Below, piece by piece: positions 53,034-60,604 of a stretch of 64,000 nucleotides of DNA. The translations under genes were made by a program, and so were the position numbers. Position 1 is the first letter of the stretch. Every line of letters begins with the position of its first letter. Location: IMG/VR virus record IMGVR_UViG_3300037087_000181, positions 21,257 through 85,256 of that record; one strand, 5' to 3'. Origin of the DNA: a virus. A model generated the notes under the pieces. That model was not told the origin of the DNA. It saw only the letters and a program-made list of their open reading frames with translations, and made no database searches.

Positions 53034-53158
53034 ATGACACAGGGTTTGGAATGTATGCGGCATTAGTAATCGGGGGATTGAGTCTCTTGGTATTAGTTTT
53101 TGTGTCCATTAAGGCATTAATATACTCAATAAAATTCTTATTTAAACAAGGGAAATAA
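53030..53158 (+). CDS. Tiny membrane protein (42 aa)
   Basis: ATG 53030 overlaps the upstream stop by 4 bases, and its own stop (53156-53158) overlaps the next ATG by 1 base, a tight translational chain that argues for a real gene. Almost all hydrophobic: MYAALVIGGLSLLVLVFVSI then KALIYSIKFLFK. One transmembrane helix. Holin-like size. Confidence 0.55.
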   Translation: MNDTGFGMYAALVIGGLSLLVLVFVSIKALIYSIKFLFKQGK

Positions 53159-53847
53159 TGACAGACGAAACAAAAGATAGGTATGATATTAATAATATTC
53201 CGATAAGCGAAAAAACTTACAAGGGATTAAGCACAGAAAACATTAATATGCTTGGTGCTATTGGAAGAATGTTATCCCTACAAGACGAATTTATAGGGGA
53301 TATACTTGGGGAGATTAAAGAGGCAATTGTTAAAATAACACAAAGACTTGATATTATCGAAACAAGACTTACTAGGGCAGAAGGAGATGCTAAAGAAGCA
53401 CTGGGAAAAATTATTGAAGAGGACAGCAGGATTTTAGAACATGATAATAGACTCAACAAGAAAAAACAGGAAATAGAAGAGCTTAGGGGTGAATTTGAAA
53501 AGTATAAAGAACATTTAGAATATGTTTCCAAGATTAAACCAACGCTTGAAACACTACAAAATGCATTTAGGTTTTGGAGATGGAAGAACTGGTGGAAAAT
53601 TGTTAGTATTATTGTAGGAATTATTCTTGTTTTTTCCTTAATGGTTATTGGCATCTATTCTTTTATGCGTCAATCTGGATGGCTTAGTCAAAGCAAAACA
53701 TCAGGTATAGAAAAGGTTTGGACAGATATTAAAACCGGAAATATTTCAAATGATGTCAGAACAATTCATTTTAATAACTTAACGCCGACACAGAAAGACT
53801 CTCTTATTAATGAAAATGAAAAAGAAATTTTAAGCACAATTAAATAG
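53158..53847 (+). CDS. Coiled-coil protein with C-terminal transmembrane helix (229 aa)
   Basis: Residues about 40-130 are a heptad-rich coiled coil (EIKEAIVKITQRLDIIETRL, then KKKQEIEELRGEFEKY). Around 145-168 is a membrane segment (WWKIVSIIVGIILVFSLMVI), followed by a soluble C-terminal tail. No signal peptide, so probably N-in. Together with its three neighbours it forms a membrane module ahead of the endolysin. Confidence 0.55.
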   Translation: MTDETKDRYDINNIPISEKTYKGLSTENINMLGAIGRMLSLQDEFIGDILGEIKEAIVKITQRLDIIETRLTRAEGDAKEALGKIIEEDSRILEHDNRLNKKKQEIEELRGEFEKYKEHLEYVSKIKPTLETLQNAFRFWRWKNWWKIVSIIVGIILVFSLMVIGIYSFMRQSGWLSQSKTSGIEKVWTDIKTGNISNDVRTIHFNNLTPTQKDSLINENEKEILSTIK

Positions 53848-53856
53848 ATACAAGGA

Positions 53857-54051
53857 ATGGGATATAAAAACCCTTATCCTGAATGTGAAAACTGTAAAAC
53901 CCTTGGGGATTGCCCCCATCCTGATGTGGCACAAGATTTGCTGGGGTCGCCAATGCCTCCGGATTTATGTCCAAGACCATTAACTATAATGGCAAATACT
54001 TTAAAGAAACGGAAACTTAAATTTTCTCAATATTTAAAAGGTGATGACTGA
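53857..54051 (+). CDS. Small Cys-containing protein (64 aa)
   Basis: Cys residues at 10, 13, 19 and 38 (CENCKTLGDCPHP, DLCPRP) suggest a metal-binding fold; the C-terminus is basic (LKKRKLKFSQYLKG). It overlaps the endolysin gene by 11 bases. Function unknown. Confidence 0.5.
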   Translation: MGYKNPYPECENCKTLGDCPHPDVAQDLLGSPMPPDLCPRPLTIMANTLKKRKLKFSQYLKGDD

Positions 54052-54472
54052 TTTATTATTGGAATTTCTCTCACATTATGGCCTTAAAGAAATAGATGGC
54101 CCCGAAAGCAATCCCGACATTATTGCTATGTTTAAAGAAATAGGTTACGATGTTCAGGATGACTCTACGACAGCTTGGTGTTCCGCAGCAATGAATTACT
54201 ATGCAAAGAAAACAGGATATGAATATACGGGGAAACTTGATGCAAGGAGTTGGCTTAAAACGTCAATAATAATATTAAAACCAACAATGGGTGACATTGT
54301 CGTGTTTTGGAGGGATAAACCAAGTGGATGGGAAGGTCATGTCGGACTATTTATAGCATGGGATGAAACAAATATCTATACACTTGGGGGTAATGAAAGC
54401 AATATGATAAAAATAAGTCCATATCCGAGGGCACAATTATTAGGATTCAGACAATTAAAAAAAATAATATAA
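54041..54472 (+). CDS. Endolysin, CHAP/NlpC-like peptidase (143 aa)
   Basis: Cuts peptidoglycan for host lysis. The short TIGR02594-type architecture is visible: an N-terminal helix (LLEFLSHYGLKEIDGPESNP), the catalytic Cys at C47 in AWCSAAMN, MGDIVVFWR, and the catalytic His at H100 in GHVGLFI, then GGNESN. No signal peptide, so it needs a holin for export. Neighbouring membrane proteins supply candidates. Start at ATG 54041 (MM...). Confidence 0.8.
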   Translation: MMTDLLLEFLSHYGLKEIDGPESNPDIIAMFKEIGYDVQDDSTTAWCSAAMNYYAKKTGYEYTGKLDARSWLKTSIIILKPTMGDIVVFWRDKPSGWEGHVGLFIAWDETNIYTLGGNESNMIKISPYPRAQLLGFRQLKKII

Positions 54473-54624
54473 TGGCAATAGAAATTAAGAAATCACACGT
54501 TGGTATGTTTGCCGCATATAAAAAACGTACAGGAAAAACCACACAGGAAGCCTTGCATTCCAAAGACCCTCATATTCGTAAGATGGCAAATTTTGCCAAG
54601 AATGCAAAAAAATGGCATCATTAA
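54472..54624 (+). CDS. Small basic protein with conserved C-terminal motif (50 aa)
   Basis: ATG 54472 overlaps the endolysin stop by 1 base. Very basic (IEIKKSHVGMFAAYKKRTGK), with a C-terminal ...HIRKMANFAKNAKKWHH that I recall from small proteins in unrelated phages (R/K-x-A-x-FA-x-NA-KKW). Too short for automatic callers. Likely binds DNA or another phage protein. Confidence 0.6.
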   Translation: MAIEIKKSHVGMFAAYKKRTGKTTQEALHSKDPHIRKMANFAKNAKKWHH

Positions 54625-54637
54625 AAAATAATAAGAT

Positions 54638-55381
54638 ATGAGAAAATTAATGTTTGGGAAAAAATCCCCACGTCTCGATTATAGAACATTGATGTTCACA
54701 AACTACCTGACACCAGAGATAGCACCTCCTCCTCCGGCATTCGATAATCTTATCACTGTTTATAATAAGACAAAGATATCTGATCCTACAAAACTTTATC
54801 CGATGCTAGGAAACGATCGTCTCGGAGATTGTACCATTGCGGGCATGGCACATGCCAGAACAGTCTATGCAGGATTAATTGGACAAAAATCTATACCGAC
54901 TGAATGTACTGTTACAAAACTCTATAAAAAACTTACAGGAGGGCCAGACACGGGGTTAGTGGAACTCGATGTTTTAAACTATTGGAGACAAAATTCCTTT
55001 AGCGGGGAAAAGATACTTGCCTATGCAAAAATATCTGACATTACAAATCATGTTCATGTAAAACAAGCCATACAATTGTTTGGGGGTCTTTACTTGGGAT
55101 TTAATGTTCAAGAGAACTGTCTAAGTGACTTTGGCAACCATATACCTTGGACTCCCGGTAAGTTATTAAACGAGGGACATGCTATCTTTGCGACATCATA
55201 CGATCCCGATTTTATTACTGTATTAACATGGGGTAATACCCAGAAGGGTGATTGGAAATGGTGGGATGAATGTGTTGATGAAGCATACGTGATTCTTCCG
55301 ATGGAAGCAAAAAATCCATCATTCTGTCCCGGCTTTGATTTTCAGCAATTAGAGGAAGACCTTACCATCGTTTCAAAATAA
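54638..55381 (+). CDS. Papain-like cysteine protease (247 aa)
   Basis: A C1-type peptidase fold is supported by a complete triad: C65 in LGNDRLGDCTIAGM, H181 in NEGHAIFATSYD and N200 in LTWGNTQKGDW. Contains no signal peptide. Similar stand-alone proteases occur in phages and other mobile DNA, where they may process virion proteins or cleave host proteins. Located between the endolysin region and membrane genes; its gene ends just before the next promoter. Confidence 0.7.
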   Translation: MRKLMFGKKSPRLDYRTLMFTNYLTPEIAPPPPAFDNLITVYNKTKISDPTKLYPMLGNDRLGDCTIAGMAHARTVYAGLIGQKSIPTECTVTKLYKKLTGGPDTGLVELDVLNYWRQNSFSGEKILAYAKISDITNHVHVKQAIQLFGGLYLGFNVQENCLSDFGNHIPWTPGKLLNEGHAIFATSYDPDFITVLTWGNTQKGDWKWWDECVDEAYVILPMEAKNPSFCPGFDFQQLEEDLTIVSK

Positions 55382-55382
55382 A

Positions 55383-55414
55383 TTTGGATTTCTCAAATAT
55401 AAAGTTTATCTTTG
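55383..55414 (+). promoter_or_regulatory. Full -33/-7 promoter
   Basis: TTTG at 55383-55386, 20 bases, TATCTTTG at 55407-55414. Closely resembles the promoter at 2-33 (ATTTGGA-TTCTCAA-TATAA-GTT). Serves the membrane/OMP cassette up to the terminator at 56433. Confidence 0.8.
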
Positions 55415-55449
55415 ATGCTTAATAGTATAAACTTAATAATTTAAGAAAA

Positions 55450-55650
55450 ATGGATTTATTAACGATTGTAATTATTTTGATTGCTGTTGGAATACTTTTG
55501 TTTATTATAAATCGTATTCCATTCATTGATGCTGGAGTAAAAACTATTCTCTATTGGGTAGTTATAGGCGTTGTTGTAATTTGGTTACTTGCCCCGTTAG
55601 GGGTATTCCATTACATAGGTAATGTGCATATTGGTAGATTTCGAAACTAA
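55450..55650 (+). CDS. Two-pass membrane protein, Thivi_2564-like (66 aa)
   Basis: Two hydrophobic helices (LLTIVIILIAVGILLFII; TILYWVVIGVVVIWLLAPLG) around a short INRIPFIDAGVKT loop, and a basic C-terminus. Matches the small two-helix membrane family found widely in phages and bacteria (from memory), perhaps a holin or membrane-stress protein. First gene after a strong promoter. Confidence 0.65.
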   Translation: MDLLTIVIILIAVGILLFIINRIPFIDAGVKTILYWVVIGVVVIWLLAPLGVFHYIGNVHIGRFRN

Positions 55651-55659
55651 TAATTTAAA

Positions 55660-55923
55660 ATGAAAGCTAATTTTTTGAATTTAAATTGGTATGATTTTGG
55701 TAAGGGTGCTGTTGTTGCTGTTCTTACAGCCGTATTAGCCACGCTGACAACACTCTTACAAACAGGTAAATTATTTGATAAAGCCAGCTTACCCGTGATT
55801 GGAACCGCCGCTCTTACTGCTTTTATAGCATATCTTGGAAAGAATTTATTTACTAATTCGCAAGGTCAGTTATTGACTACTGAAAAAAATGCAACACCAG
55901 AAATTGTAAAACCTTTAAAATAA
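55660..55923 (+). CDS. Holin-like membrane protein (87 aa)
   Basis: Two likely transmembrane helices (GAVVAVLTAVLATLTTLLQ and LPVIGTAALTAFIAYLG) and a polar C-terminal tail with KNLFTNSQGQLL. The layout and the tail are those of small phage holins from Bacteroidota. Lies 1 kb after the endolysin but in a different transcription unit. Confidence 0.6.
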   Translation: MKANFLNLNWYDFGKGAVVAVLTAVLATLTTLLQTGKLFDKASLPVIGTAALTAFIAYLGKNLFTNSQGQLLTTEKNATPEIVKPLK

Positions 55924-55948
55924 AACAAATTAAAAACAAGAAAAAGAA

Positions 55949-56413
55949 ATGAAAAAACTAATCGTAATTTTTACTCTTGCAATGTTCACCATTGCTGGGA
56001 TGTCACAAAGTGTATTTAAACCCGTCCCTAAAGACTTATTTAAAACAATCAACCTGACGGTGGCAAAAGCAAATCTTATTAATACCACTTTCTTATGGCG
56101 GTTTAACGCATCGGTTGTTGGTGATGAACTGGTCTATAATAAGACAACAAAACAGTTCGATTCAGCTCCTTTAAGTGGCGTAGGCCCTGGATTCGGGATA
56201 CGTCATTATTATCAAGCACCTGATGGCACACCCGCAAGCGATTGGGGTATAAGTTTTGTTGCATTACTCGGTACTGATATTAATAACATCACACCAGCTT
56301 CAATTAAACCAGCAATTACCATTAATGCCTTCAATTTTGTTAATGTAGGTGTCGATTATGGATTTGGAAATAAAGCATTTGGAATAATTTTAGGCGCACA
56401 GGCGAATTTTTAA
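55949..56413 (+). CDS. Secreted outer-membrane-barrel-like protein (154 aa)
   Basis: Signal peptide MKKLIVIFTLAMFTIAGMSQ (cleavage after SQ). The mature protein is a row of alternating beta strands (NTTFLWRFNASVVGDELVY, PGFGIRHYYQ, VDYGFGNKAFGIILGAQANF), with aromatic C-terminal Phe as in outer membrane barrels. Could alter the lysogen surface to block other phages. Ends before a strong terminator. Confidence 0.6.
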   Translation: MKKLIVIFTLAMFTIAGMSQSVFKPVPKDLFKTINLTVAKANLINTTFLWRFNASVVGDELVYNKTTKQFDSAPLSGVGPGFGIRHYYQAPDGTPASDWGISFVALLGTDINNITPASIKPAITINAFNFVNVGVDYGFGNKAFGIILGAQANF

Positions 56414-56432
56414 CACACTTTCTTTCTTAATT

Positions 56433-56466
56433 AAGCGGGCAATTAACTTTGACCCGCTTTTTTTTA
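56433..56466 (+). terminator. Rho-independent terminator
   Basis: AAGCGGG/CCCGCTT stem (56433-56439 with 56453-56459), 13-base loop and a run of eight Ts. Confidence 0.92.
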
Positions 56467-56487
56467 TGAAAAATAGTTGAGTCTTTA

Positions 56488-56519
56488 TTTGTTTAATTCA
56501 AAACTTAAGTTTACATTTA
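56488..56519 (+). promoter_or_regulatory. Near-consensus -33/-7 promoter
   Basis: TTTG at 56488-56491, 20 bases, TACATTTA at 56512-56519 (last base A instead of G). Follows a terminator and precedes the FISUMP lipoprotein cassette. Confidence 0.6.
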
Positions 56520-56543
56520 CACAGTAAACTTAAAAATAATACT

Positions 56544-56669
56544 ATGAAAACATTAAAATTTTACTTGCCATTCATTTTATGGAGCACTGGAACAGTAATC
56601 CTAACGATTATCTGTTTCATTTTACTGCCCATATACTTATTGGTCGAGAAATTATTTTATAGGAAATAA
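56544..56669 (+). CDS. Tiny membrane protein (41 aa)
   Basis: ATG 56544 to TAA 56669, 15 bases before the lipoprotein gene and 25 bases after the promoter. One hydrophobic helix (LPFILWSTGTVILTIICFIL) flanked by basic ends. Likely inner-membrane; unknown role. Without it, the gap 56414-56684 would hold only the terminator and promoter. Confidence 0.55.
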   Translation: MKTLKFYLPFILWSTGTVILTIICFILLPIYLLVEKLFYRK

Positions 56670-56684
56670 TTAAACTCCCAGACT

Positions 56685-57395
56685 ATGAAAACATTAATCT
56701 TTCTTTTACTTTTCTGTTTTGCCTGTACAAAGATAGAATACATTACGGAACAGGCAGCGGCTACTGATTCAACTAATATAGGAGGGAAAAAACCCGTTGA
56801 TACAATCATGAAAAAGCCATACACCCTTCATGATATTGATGGTAATGTTTACGACTCTGTTATGCTTGGCACACAGACATGGATGGCAGAAAATCTAAAA
56901 ACAACTAAATATAATAATGGATTATCTATACCAAATGTTACTGATAATAATACATGGAAATCATTATCCACAGATGCCTTTTGTTGGTATGACAATGATA
57001 TTTCTTATAAAAATATAATGGGGTGCTTATATAATTATTATGCTGTTACCGATAAACTTTGCCCGGTCGGTTGGCGTGTACCAAGAGATGGCGATTGGAA
57101 GATATTAGAGATGTTAATGGGGATGAGCCTTACTGAAGCAGATAGTTTAAACTGGCGGGGTGATGGGGATGCTTTTATACTTGAATCATCTAATTTCAAG
57201 GCGTTATTCGCAGGCTTTAGAAGTGGGTGGTATGGTGATTTCGGAGACTACGGACAAGGAGCATATTTCTGGACTGGTTCAGAATATGATAAAACTACAG
57301 CATATTGTAGATCTCTTGAATACCCCATAAATAAAATAAATAGAGGGCCAAATGCTAAATCAAGCGGGTTCTCAATAAGATGTATAAAAAATTAA
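56685..57395 (+). CDS. FISUMP-domain lipoprotein (236 aa)
   Basis: Lipoprotein signal (MKTLIFLLLFCFACT, Cys14 for lipidation) then an Asp/Thr linker and one FISUMP domain from about residue 45: YTLHDIDGNVYDSVMLGTQT, WMAENLKTTKY, DKLCPVGWRVPRDGDW, YFWTGSEYD and GFSIRCIKN. The same fold forms the phage's tail adhesin at 28194. Position beside the integrase fits a lysogenic-conversion gene that changes the host surface or mimics a receptor (inference). Confidence 0.7.
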   Translation: MKTLIFLLLFCFACTKIEYITEQAAATDSTNIGGKKPVDTIMKKPYTLHDIDGNVYDSVMLGTQTWMAENLKTTKYNNGLSIPNVTDNNTWKSLSTDAFCWYDNDISYKNIMGCLYNYYAVTDKLCPVGWRVPRDGDWKILEMLMGMSLTEADSLNWRGDGDAFILESSNFKALFAGFRSGWYGDFGDYGQGAYFWTGSEYDKTTAYCRSLEYPINKINRGPNAKSSGFSIRCIKN

Positions 57396-57399
57396 AGAC

Positions 57400-58311
57400 A
57401 TGAAAACATTTGATGAAATTATTCCCTCATTCCTTTCCAATATAAAAATAAAGGTAAAAGAAAGGACATATAAATCTTATCTTGGAAAAATTAATATCTT
57501 TAGTCGGTGGTTAGCTTTGTACGGATTTAGCGACACCCCCTTGGCTAAAATTGATGAACAGATAATTGAGCAGTTCTCCATCTATCTTGCTGATGAGAAG
57601 AAATTAGATCGCCCAACATGTCATAAATATTGCAACAATATAAGACAGGTGTTCCAATACGCAATGACAAGAGGTGAGATAATAAAACTTCCATTTGATC
57701 TCTTTGTGTTGCCACAAAAAAAGGCAGACATGGGCGCACAAGTCATTGAGAAAGAACACATGCGTACCCTGTTAACAGAAATTAAAAAGAAAGATAAGCA
57801 ACTCTATGTGGCCTGTCTGATGGAATATTATTGTTTTACCAGGCCGGGGAGAGAACTACGACTCCTGAAAGTAAAAGACATTGATACTATCAATTGGACA
57901 ATAAAAGTAGATGCCGACCACGCTAAGAACGGACACAAAAGAATAGTTACTGTCCCAAATGAGCTTATAACTGTTCTTAAAGAATATGGCATAGAAAAGG
58001 CAGATAAAGACTTATTTATCTTTGGGAAGCATAAAAATACAGACACCGTTCCTTGCAGCATTAACGTGCTCCGTTATCGGTTTAATAAGTATAGGGATAA
58101 ATTTGGAATGCCTAAAGAGTATAAGTTCTACAGTTTTAAAGCGACAGGAGCTACTTCTTTACATAATACCAACATGGTCTCCTTACGGTCTATTATGACA
58201 CAATTGGGGCATCTTAATTTATCATCTACTCAGTATTATATACAAAAACACGCAGGAATTATTGACACAGTAATAAGAGATAATTTCCCCAACCCTATGC
58301 GTATAAACTAA
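57400..58311 (+). CDS. Tyrosine recombinase (integrase)
   Basis: Integrates and excises the phage. SAM-like N-terminal domain (residues 1-110), catalytic domain 115-303: R151 in TRPGREL, a lysine near K176-K180 in AKNGHKR, the third box near 244-249 reading YSFKAT in place of the usual H-x-L-R-H-T (so H to Tyr and Arg to Lys), H271 in LGHLN and Tyr 279/280 in STQYYI. Conservative Lys/Arg change may keep activity, but this degenerate box is notable. The gene ends 24 bases before the convergent early operon, the likely attP region. Confidence 0.85.
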   Translation: MKTFDEIIPSFLSNIKIKVKERTYKSYLGKINIFSRWLALYGFSDTPLAKIDEQIIEQFSIYLADEKKLDRPTCHKYCNNIRQVFQYAMTRGEIIKLPFDLFVLPQKKADMGAQVIEKEHMRTLLTEIKKKDKQLYVACLMEYYCFTRPGRELRLLKVKDIDTINWTIKVDADHAKNGHKRIVTVPNELITVLKEYGIEKADKDLFIFGKHKNTDTVPCSINVLRYRFNKYRDKFGMPKEYKFYSFKATGATSLHNTNMVSLRSIMTQLGHLNLSSTQYYIQKHAGIIDTVIRDNFPNPMRIN

Positions 58312-58336
58312 AAATACTATCTTTGTGGAGGATAGT
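58310..58336 (-). terminator. Weak terminator of the minus-strand operon
   Basis: On the minus strand, ACTATC and GATAGT (58336-58331 and 58321-58316) form a 6-bp stem followed by ATTTTT. The stem overlaps the plus-strand promoter-like box at 58318. Confidence 0.45.
58318..58325 (+). promoter_or_regulatory. -7 box TATCTTTG facing into the minus-strand operon
   Basis: AC-TATCTTTG-TGGAGGATAG, the same flanks as the virion-type promoters and similar to 15918. No plus-strand gene follows, so transcription would be antisense to the replication genes. Confidence 0.45.
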
Positions 58337-58881
58337 CAGATTTTAGGAATTGCCTTTTGCCAGAGTTTGGCTACCTGACCTTCCATAGAATTAATGGCAG
58401 TTTTATAACCCTGAACTCCTTTTTGATTATCTTTAAAATCTTCTAGTTTCAAACTTAAATCAAGTAGTTTGATGTATAATCGGTAATCGAGTTTGCCATC
58501 AGTGCTAAAATAGGCTTTATAGAGCCTCCGTAGAGTCTCTGAGACACTATCTACCCTCTTTTGGGACATCAGTATGGTTAGCGTCTTGTCTTCAACAAAA
58601 TGCCTTATATTAGATATCGCCTCATCTTCGCCTTTGTAGAAATAAAGTTCGTCTATCGTGTATGCCCGACCAAGCCTTTTATAATAACGCTTAACGTTAG
58701 CATCATAAACACAGTAGTACGTATATAAAAAATAAATAAGATTATCTTTGATAAGTGTTGTGGTACGACCCCTTAGTTCAAACAGCTGAAGGACTGACCA
58801 ACATGGTATCGGGGTGTAGTCGGGTTTGAAATCATCTAATGCATCTGCCCAAATCATATCGTCTTGCTCGGTGTGAATCAT
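58336..58881 (-). CDS. Hypothetical protein (181 aa)
   Basis: Last gene of the leftward operon. Mostly helical, charged, no signal peptide or known motif; N-terminal WADALDDFKPDYTPIPCW, middle DEAISNIRHFVEDKTLTIL. Its start overlaps the stop of the RecB-like nuclease gene by 4 bases, so it probably works with that enzyme. Unknown function. Confidence 0.5.
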   Translation of the reverse strand: MIHTEQDDMIWADALDDFKPDYTPIPCWSVLQLFELRGRTTTLIKDNLIYFLYTYYCVYDANVKRYYKRLGRAYTIDELYFYKGEDEAISNIRHFVEDKTLTILMSQKRVDSVSETLRRLYKAYFSTDGKLDYRLYIKLLDLSLKLEDFKDNQKGVQGYKTAINSMEGQVAKLWQKAIPKI

Positions 58882-59915
58882 TTATTCTTTTTGATAAGTT
58901 CAATAAACGTAAGTTCCTCTATATTCCCAGCCAATCCTTTAACTAAATCCACAATTCCACTTACTAAAGTAAAAGAGTTTTGACGCTTGCTATCTTCTAT
59001 CTTTGCGAGGGCTACCAAATGAGGTAATTTCTGTGCATTACGACTGTCTGTCTGATCTTTTAGATTGTATGATGGTGTAGTTCTCCATTCTTTCGGACTG
59101 AAATTCATAAACTTATCAACAGGAAATTCAGGGAAATGAATGTTCCACATCTCCTTATAAGCACAAAGTTGTATTTCGGCACTTTCGTAGAAAGATTTTC
59201 TTCCACTTTTAATGTCAATTATAGCACGAATCCTTCTGACTTGTTTAGATTCCTTTGGCTGACCTTTATTTACACCAGAAAGATATTTTTCACCAAAGAA
59301 TCCCTTTTCTATTAAGTCCATCTCACAAACGATATCAATAGCCCCCGCATAGCCATCAATAGGATGCCATAGACAGATCTCTATAGCTAATGGTTTGCAG
59401 TTGGTGTCTATCATAAATTGAGCAAAAGCAAGAACATCCTTCTTTAATTCATCTGCCCACTTGATTCTGTCTGTTGGAATATTATTAGCGGTCAAATAAA
59501 CCTGTAGTAATCCTTGTAGTTTATCGAGATCATAAGTACCATTAATTAACAGCGATCCGCACTGAATGTGAAGAAACGTACCATAATGTGCCCTTTCCTC
59601 GGCTTCATCCTTGCCATTATCACCACCCTTGTCAATAAGCCATTGAATAAGATGGGGGCTAGTTGGCATAGTATTACGAATCATGGTAGTAACTGACGTA
59701 TAGAACTCCGGTTCTTCTCCATTGAATCGGTAATAGTATCTATGCCCGGCAGAGTCTAAACGATATAATGGTTCTGGCTGACACTTCAGTTTGGTCGCAT
59801 CAAAGAATATTGCAGATAATTTCTCGGAAGTTATTCCTGTTGCAATTTCCTTAATGTCAAGTTTAAGTAACTGGGTTAGTTTCTTATTTGGTCTCTTTGC
59901 TTTTACTGCTTTCAT
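58878..59915 (-). CDS. PD-(D/E)XK nuclease, RecB/Cas4-like (345 aa)
   Basis: Exonuclease-type fold with its motifs in order: H116 in YGTFLHIQCG, E179 in LAIEICLW, GAIDIV with D194, DIKSG with D234 and K236, and E247-I-Q249-L-C-A-Y253 as the closing motif. Such phage enzymes process DNA ends in recombination or replication, often paired with an SSB or recombinase. It shares 4-base overlaps with genes on both sides, so the operon is co-translated. Confidence 0.8.
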   Translation of the reverse strand: MKAVKAKRPNKKLTQLLKLDIKEIATGITSEKLSAIFFDATKLKCQPEPLYRLDSAGHRYYYRFNGEEPEFYTSVTTMIRNTMPTSPHLIQWLIDKGGDNGKDEAEERAHYGTFLHIQCGSLLINGTYDLDKLQGLLQVYLTANNIPTDRIKWADELKKDVLAFAQFMIDTNCKPLAIEICLWHPIDGYAGAIDIVCEMDLIEKGFFGEKYLSGVNKGQPKESKQVRRIRAIIDIKSGRKSFYESAEIQLCAYKEMWNIHFPEFPVDKFMNFSPKEWRTTPSYNLKDQTDSRNAQKLPHLVALAKIEDSKRQNSFTLVSGIVDLVKGLAGNIEELTFIELIKKNK

Positions 59916-60175
59916 ACTCTAAACTCCTCGAAATATAAATAATTGAAATGTGAATAAACACCTATTTTATGGGTCTCGCTGCGATATTTGTCTTGTAGAA
60001 AAGTTAGTAAATCACGGAAGAACTCAAAATCGCCATAAGCTATTATCATATTAACAACATGAATAAAATGCCCTTGTAAATATTCCTCATAAATTGACAA
60101 TAGCATTTCCCTGTCTTTAATAACAAGTTTTGGCTTGTCAAATAGCATATCCGATAATCGTTTACTTTTACGCAT
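59912..60175 (-). CDS. Hypothetical protein (87 aa)
   Basis: Basic N-terminus (MRKSKRLSDMLFDKPKL) then helices. Overlaps neighbours by 4 and 8 bases. No family recognised; could be a small partner of the nuclease. Confidence 0.5.
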   Translation of the reverse strand: MRKSKRLSDMLFDKPKLVIKDREMLLSIYEEYLQGHFIHVVNMIIAYGDFEFFRDLLTFLQDKYRSETHKIGVYSHFNYLYFEEFRV

Positions 60176-60419
60176 AGCTTACAGAACCATCTTCGTTTTT
60201 ATGATACAGATAAGAAGTATCTTCTTCAATATCATTATATTCTAAAACAGTATCACATTTAGGACATACTAAATCATCCCATTCTTCCCATCCCCATGTA
60301 TCTGTATCTGTATATCCCGTTCCACGATAAGCGCCAAAATGTTTCGTTTTAGCCTCTCCAATACTACCTTCCCAATCACACTTAGAACAATAACATTCGT
60401 TTTTCATAATTTTACGCAT
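60168..60419 (-). CDS. Zinc-ribbon protein (83 aa)
   Basis: CYCSKCDW and VCPKCDT supply two CxxC knuckles about 40 residues apart, with a WGWEEWDD loop between. C-terminal acidic segment and a tail HKNEDGSVSYA. Start at 60419 (MRKIMKN); M5 is an alternative. Small zinc-ribbon proteins often bind DNA or RNA polymerase. Function unknown. Confidence 0.55.
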   Translation of the reverse strand: MRKIMKNECYCSKCDWEGSIGEAKTKHFGAYRGTGYTDTDTWGWEEWDDLVCPKCDTVLEYNDIEEDTSYLYHKNEDGSVSYA

Positions 60420-60570
60420 TTAAATAATCTTTTAATATTTTAATTCGCCTTTCAATTTTCCATAAATAAAAATCAATTGCAACAAAGTCTGGGTCAGGTT
60501 GCCTAATTAAGCGTTTAATGATTTTAATATACTTATCAAATTGTTTCCAAATTTTGTCTTCCTTTTTCAT
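60412..60570 (-). CDS. Small basic helical protein (52 aa)
   Basis: ATG at 60570 reading left to TAA at 60412, overlapping the zinc-ribbon start. Sequence KKEDKIWKQFDKYIKIIKRL then FYLWKIERRIKILKDYL is strongly basic and helical. It fills what would be a 185-base gap and is coupled by the ATGCGTAA overlap, so it is likely real. Function unknown. Confidence 0.5.
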   Translation of the reverse strand: MKKEDKIWKQFDKYIKIIKRLIRQPDPDFVAIDFYLWKIERRIKILKDYLNA

Positions 60571-60604
60571 TCAACATTCAATTCAGATAATTTCTATGAC
60601 TTCC

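Noticed and set aside
58995-59010. TATCTTTG inside the RecB-like gene
   Set aside because: It comes from codons for Ala-Lys-Ile-Glu-Asp on the opposite strand.
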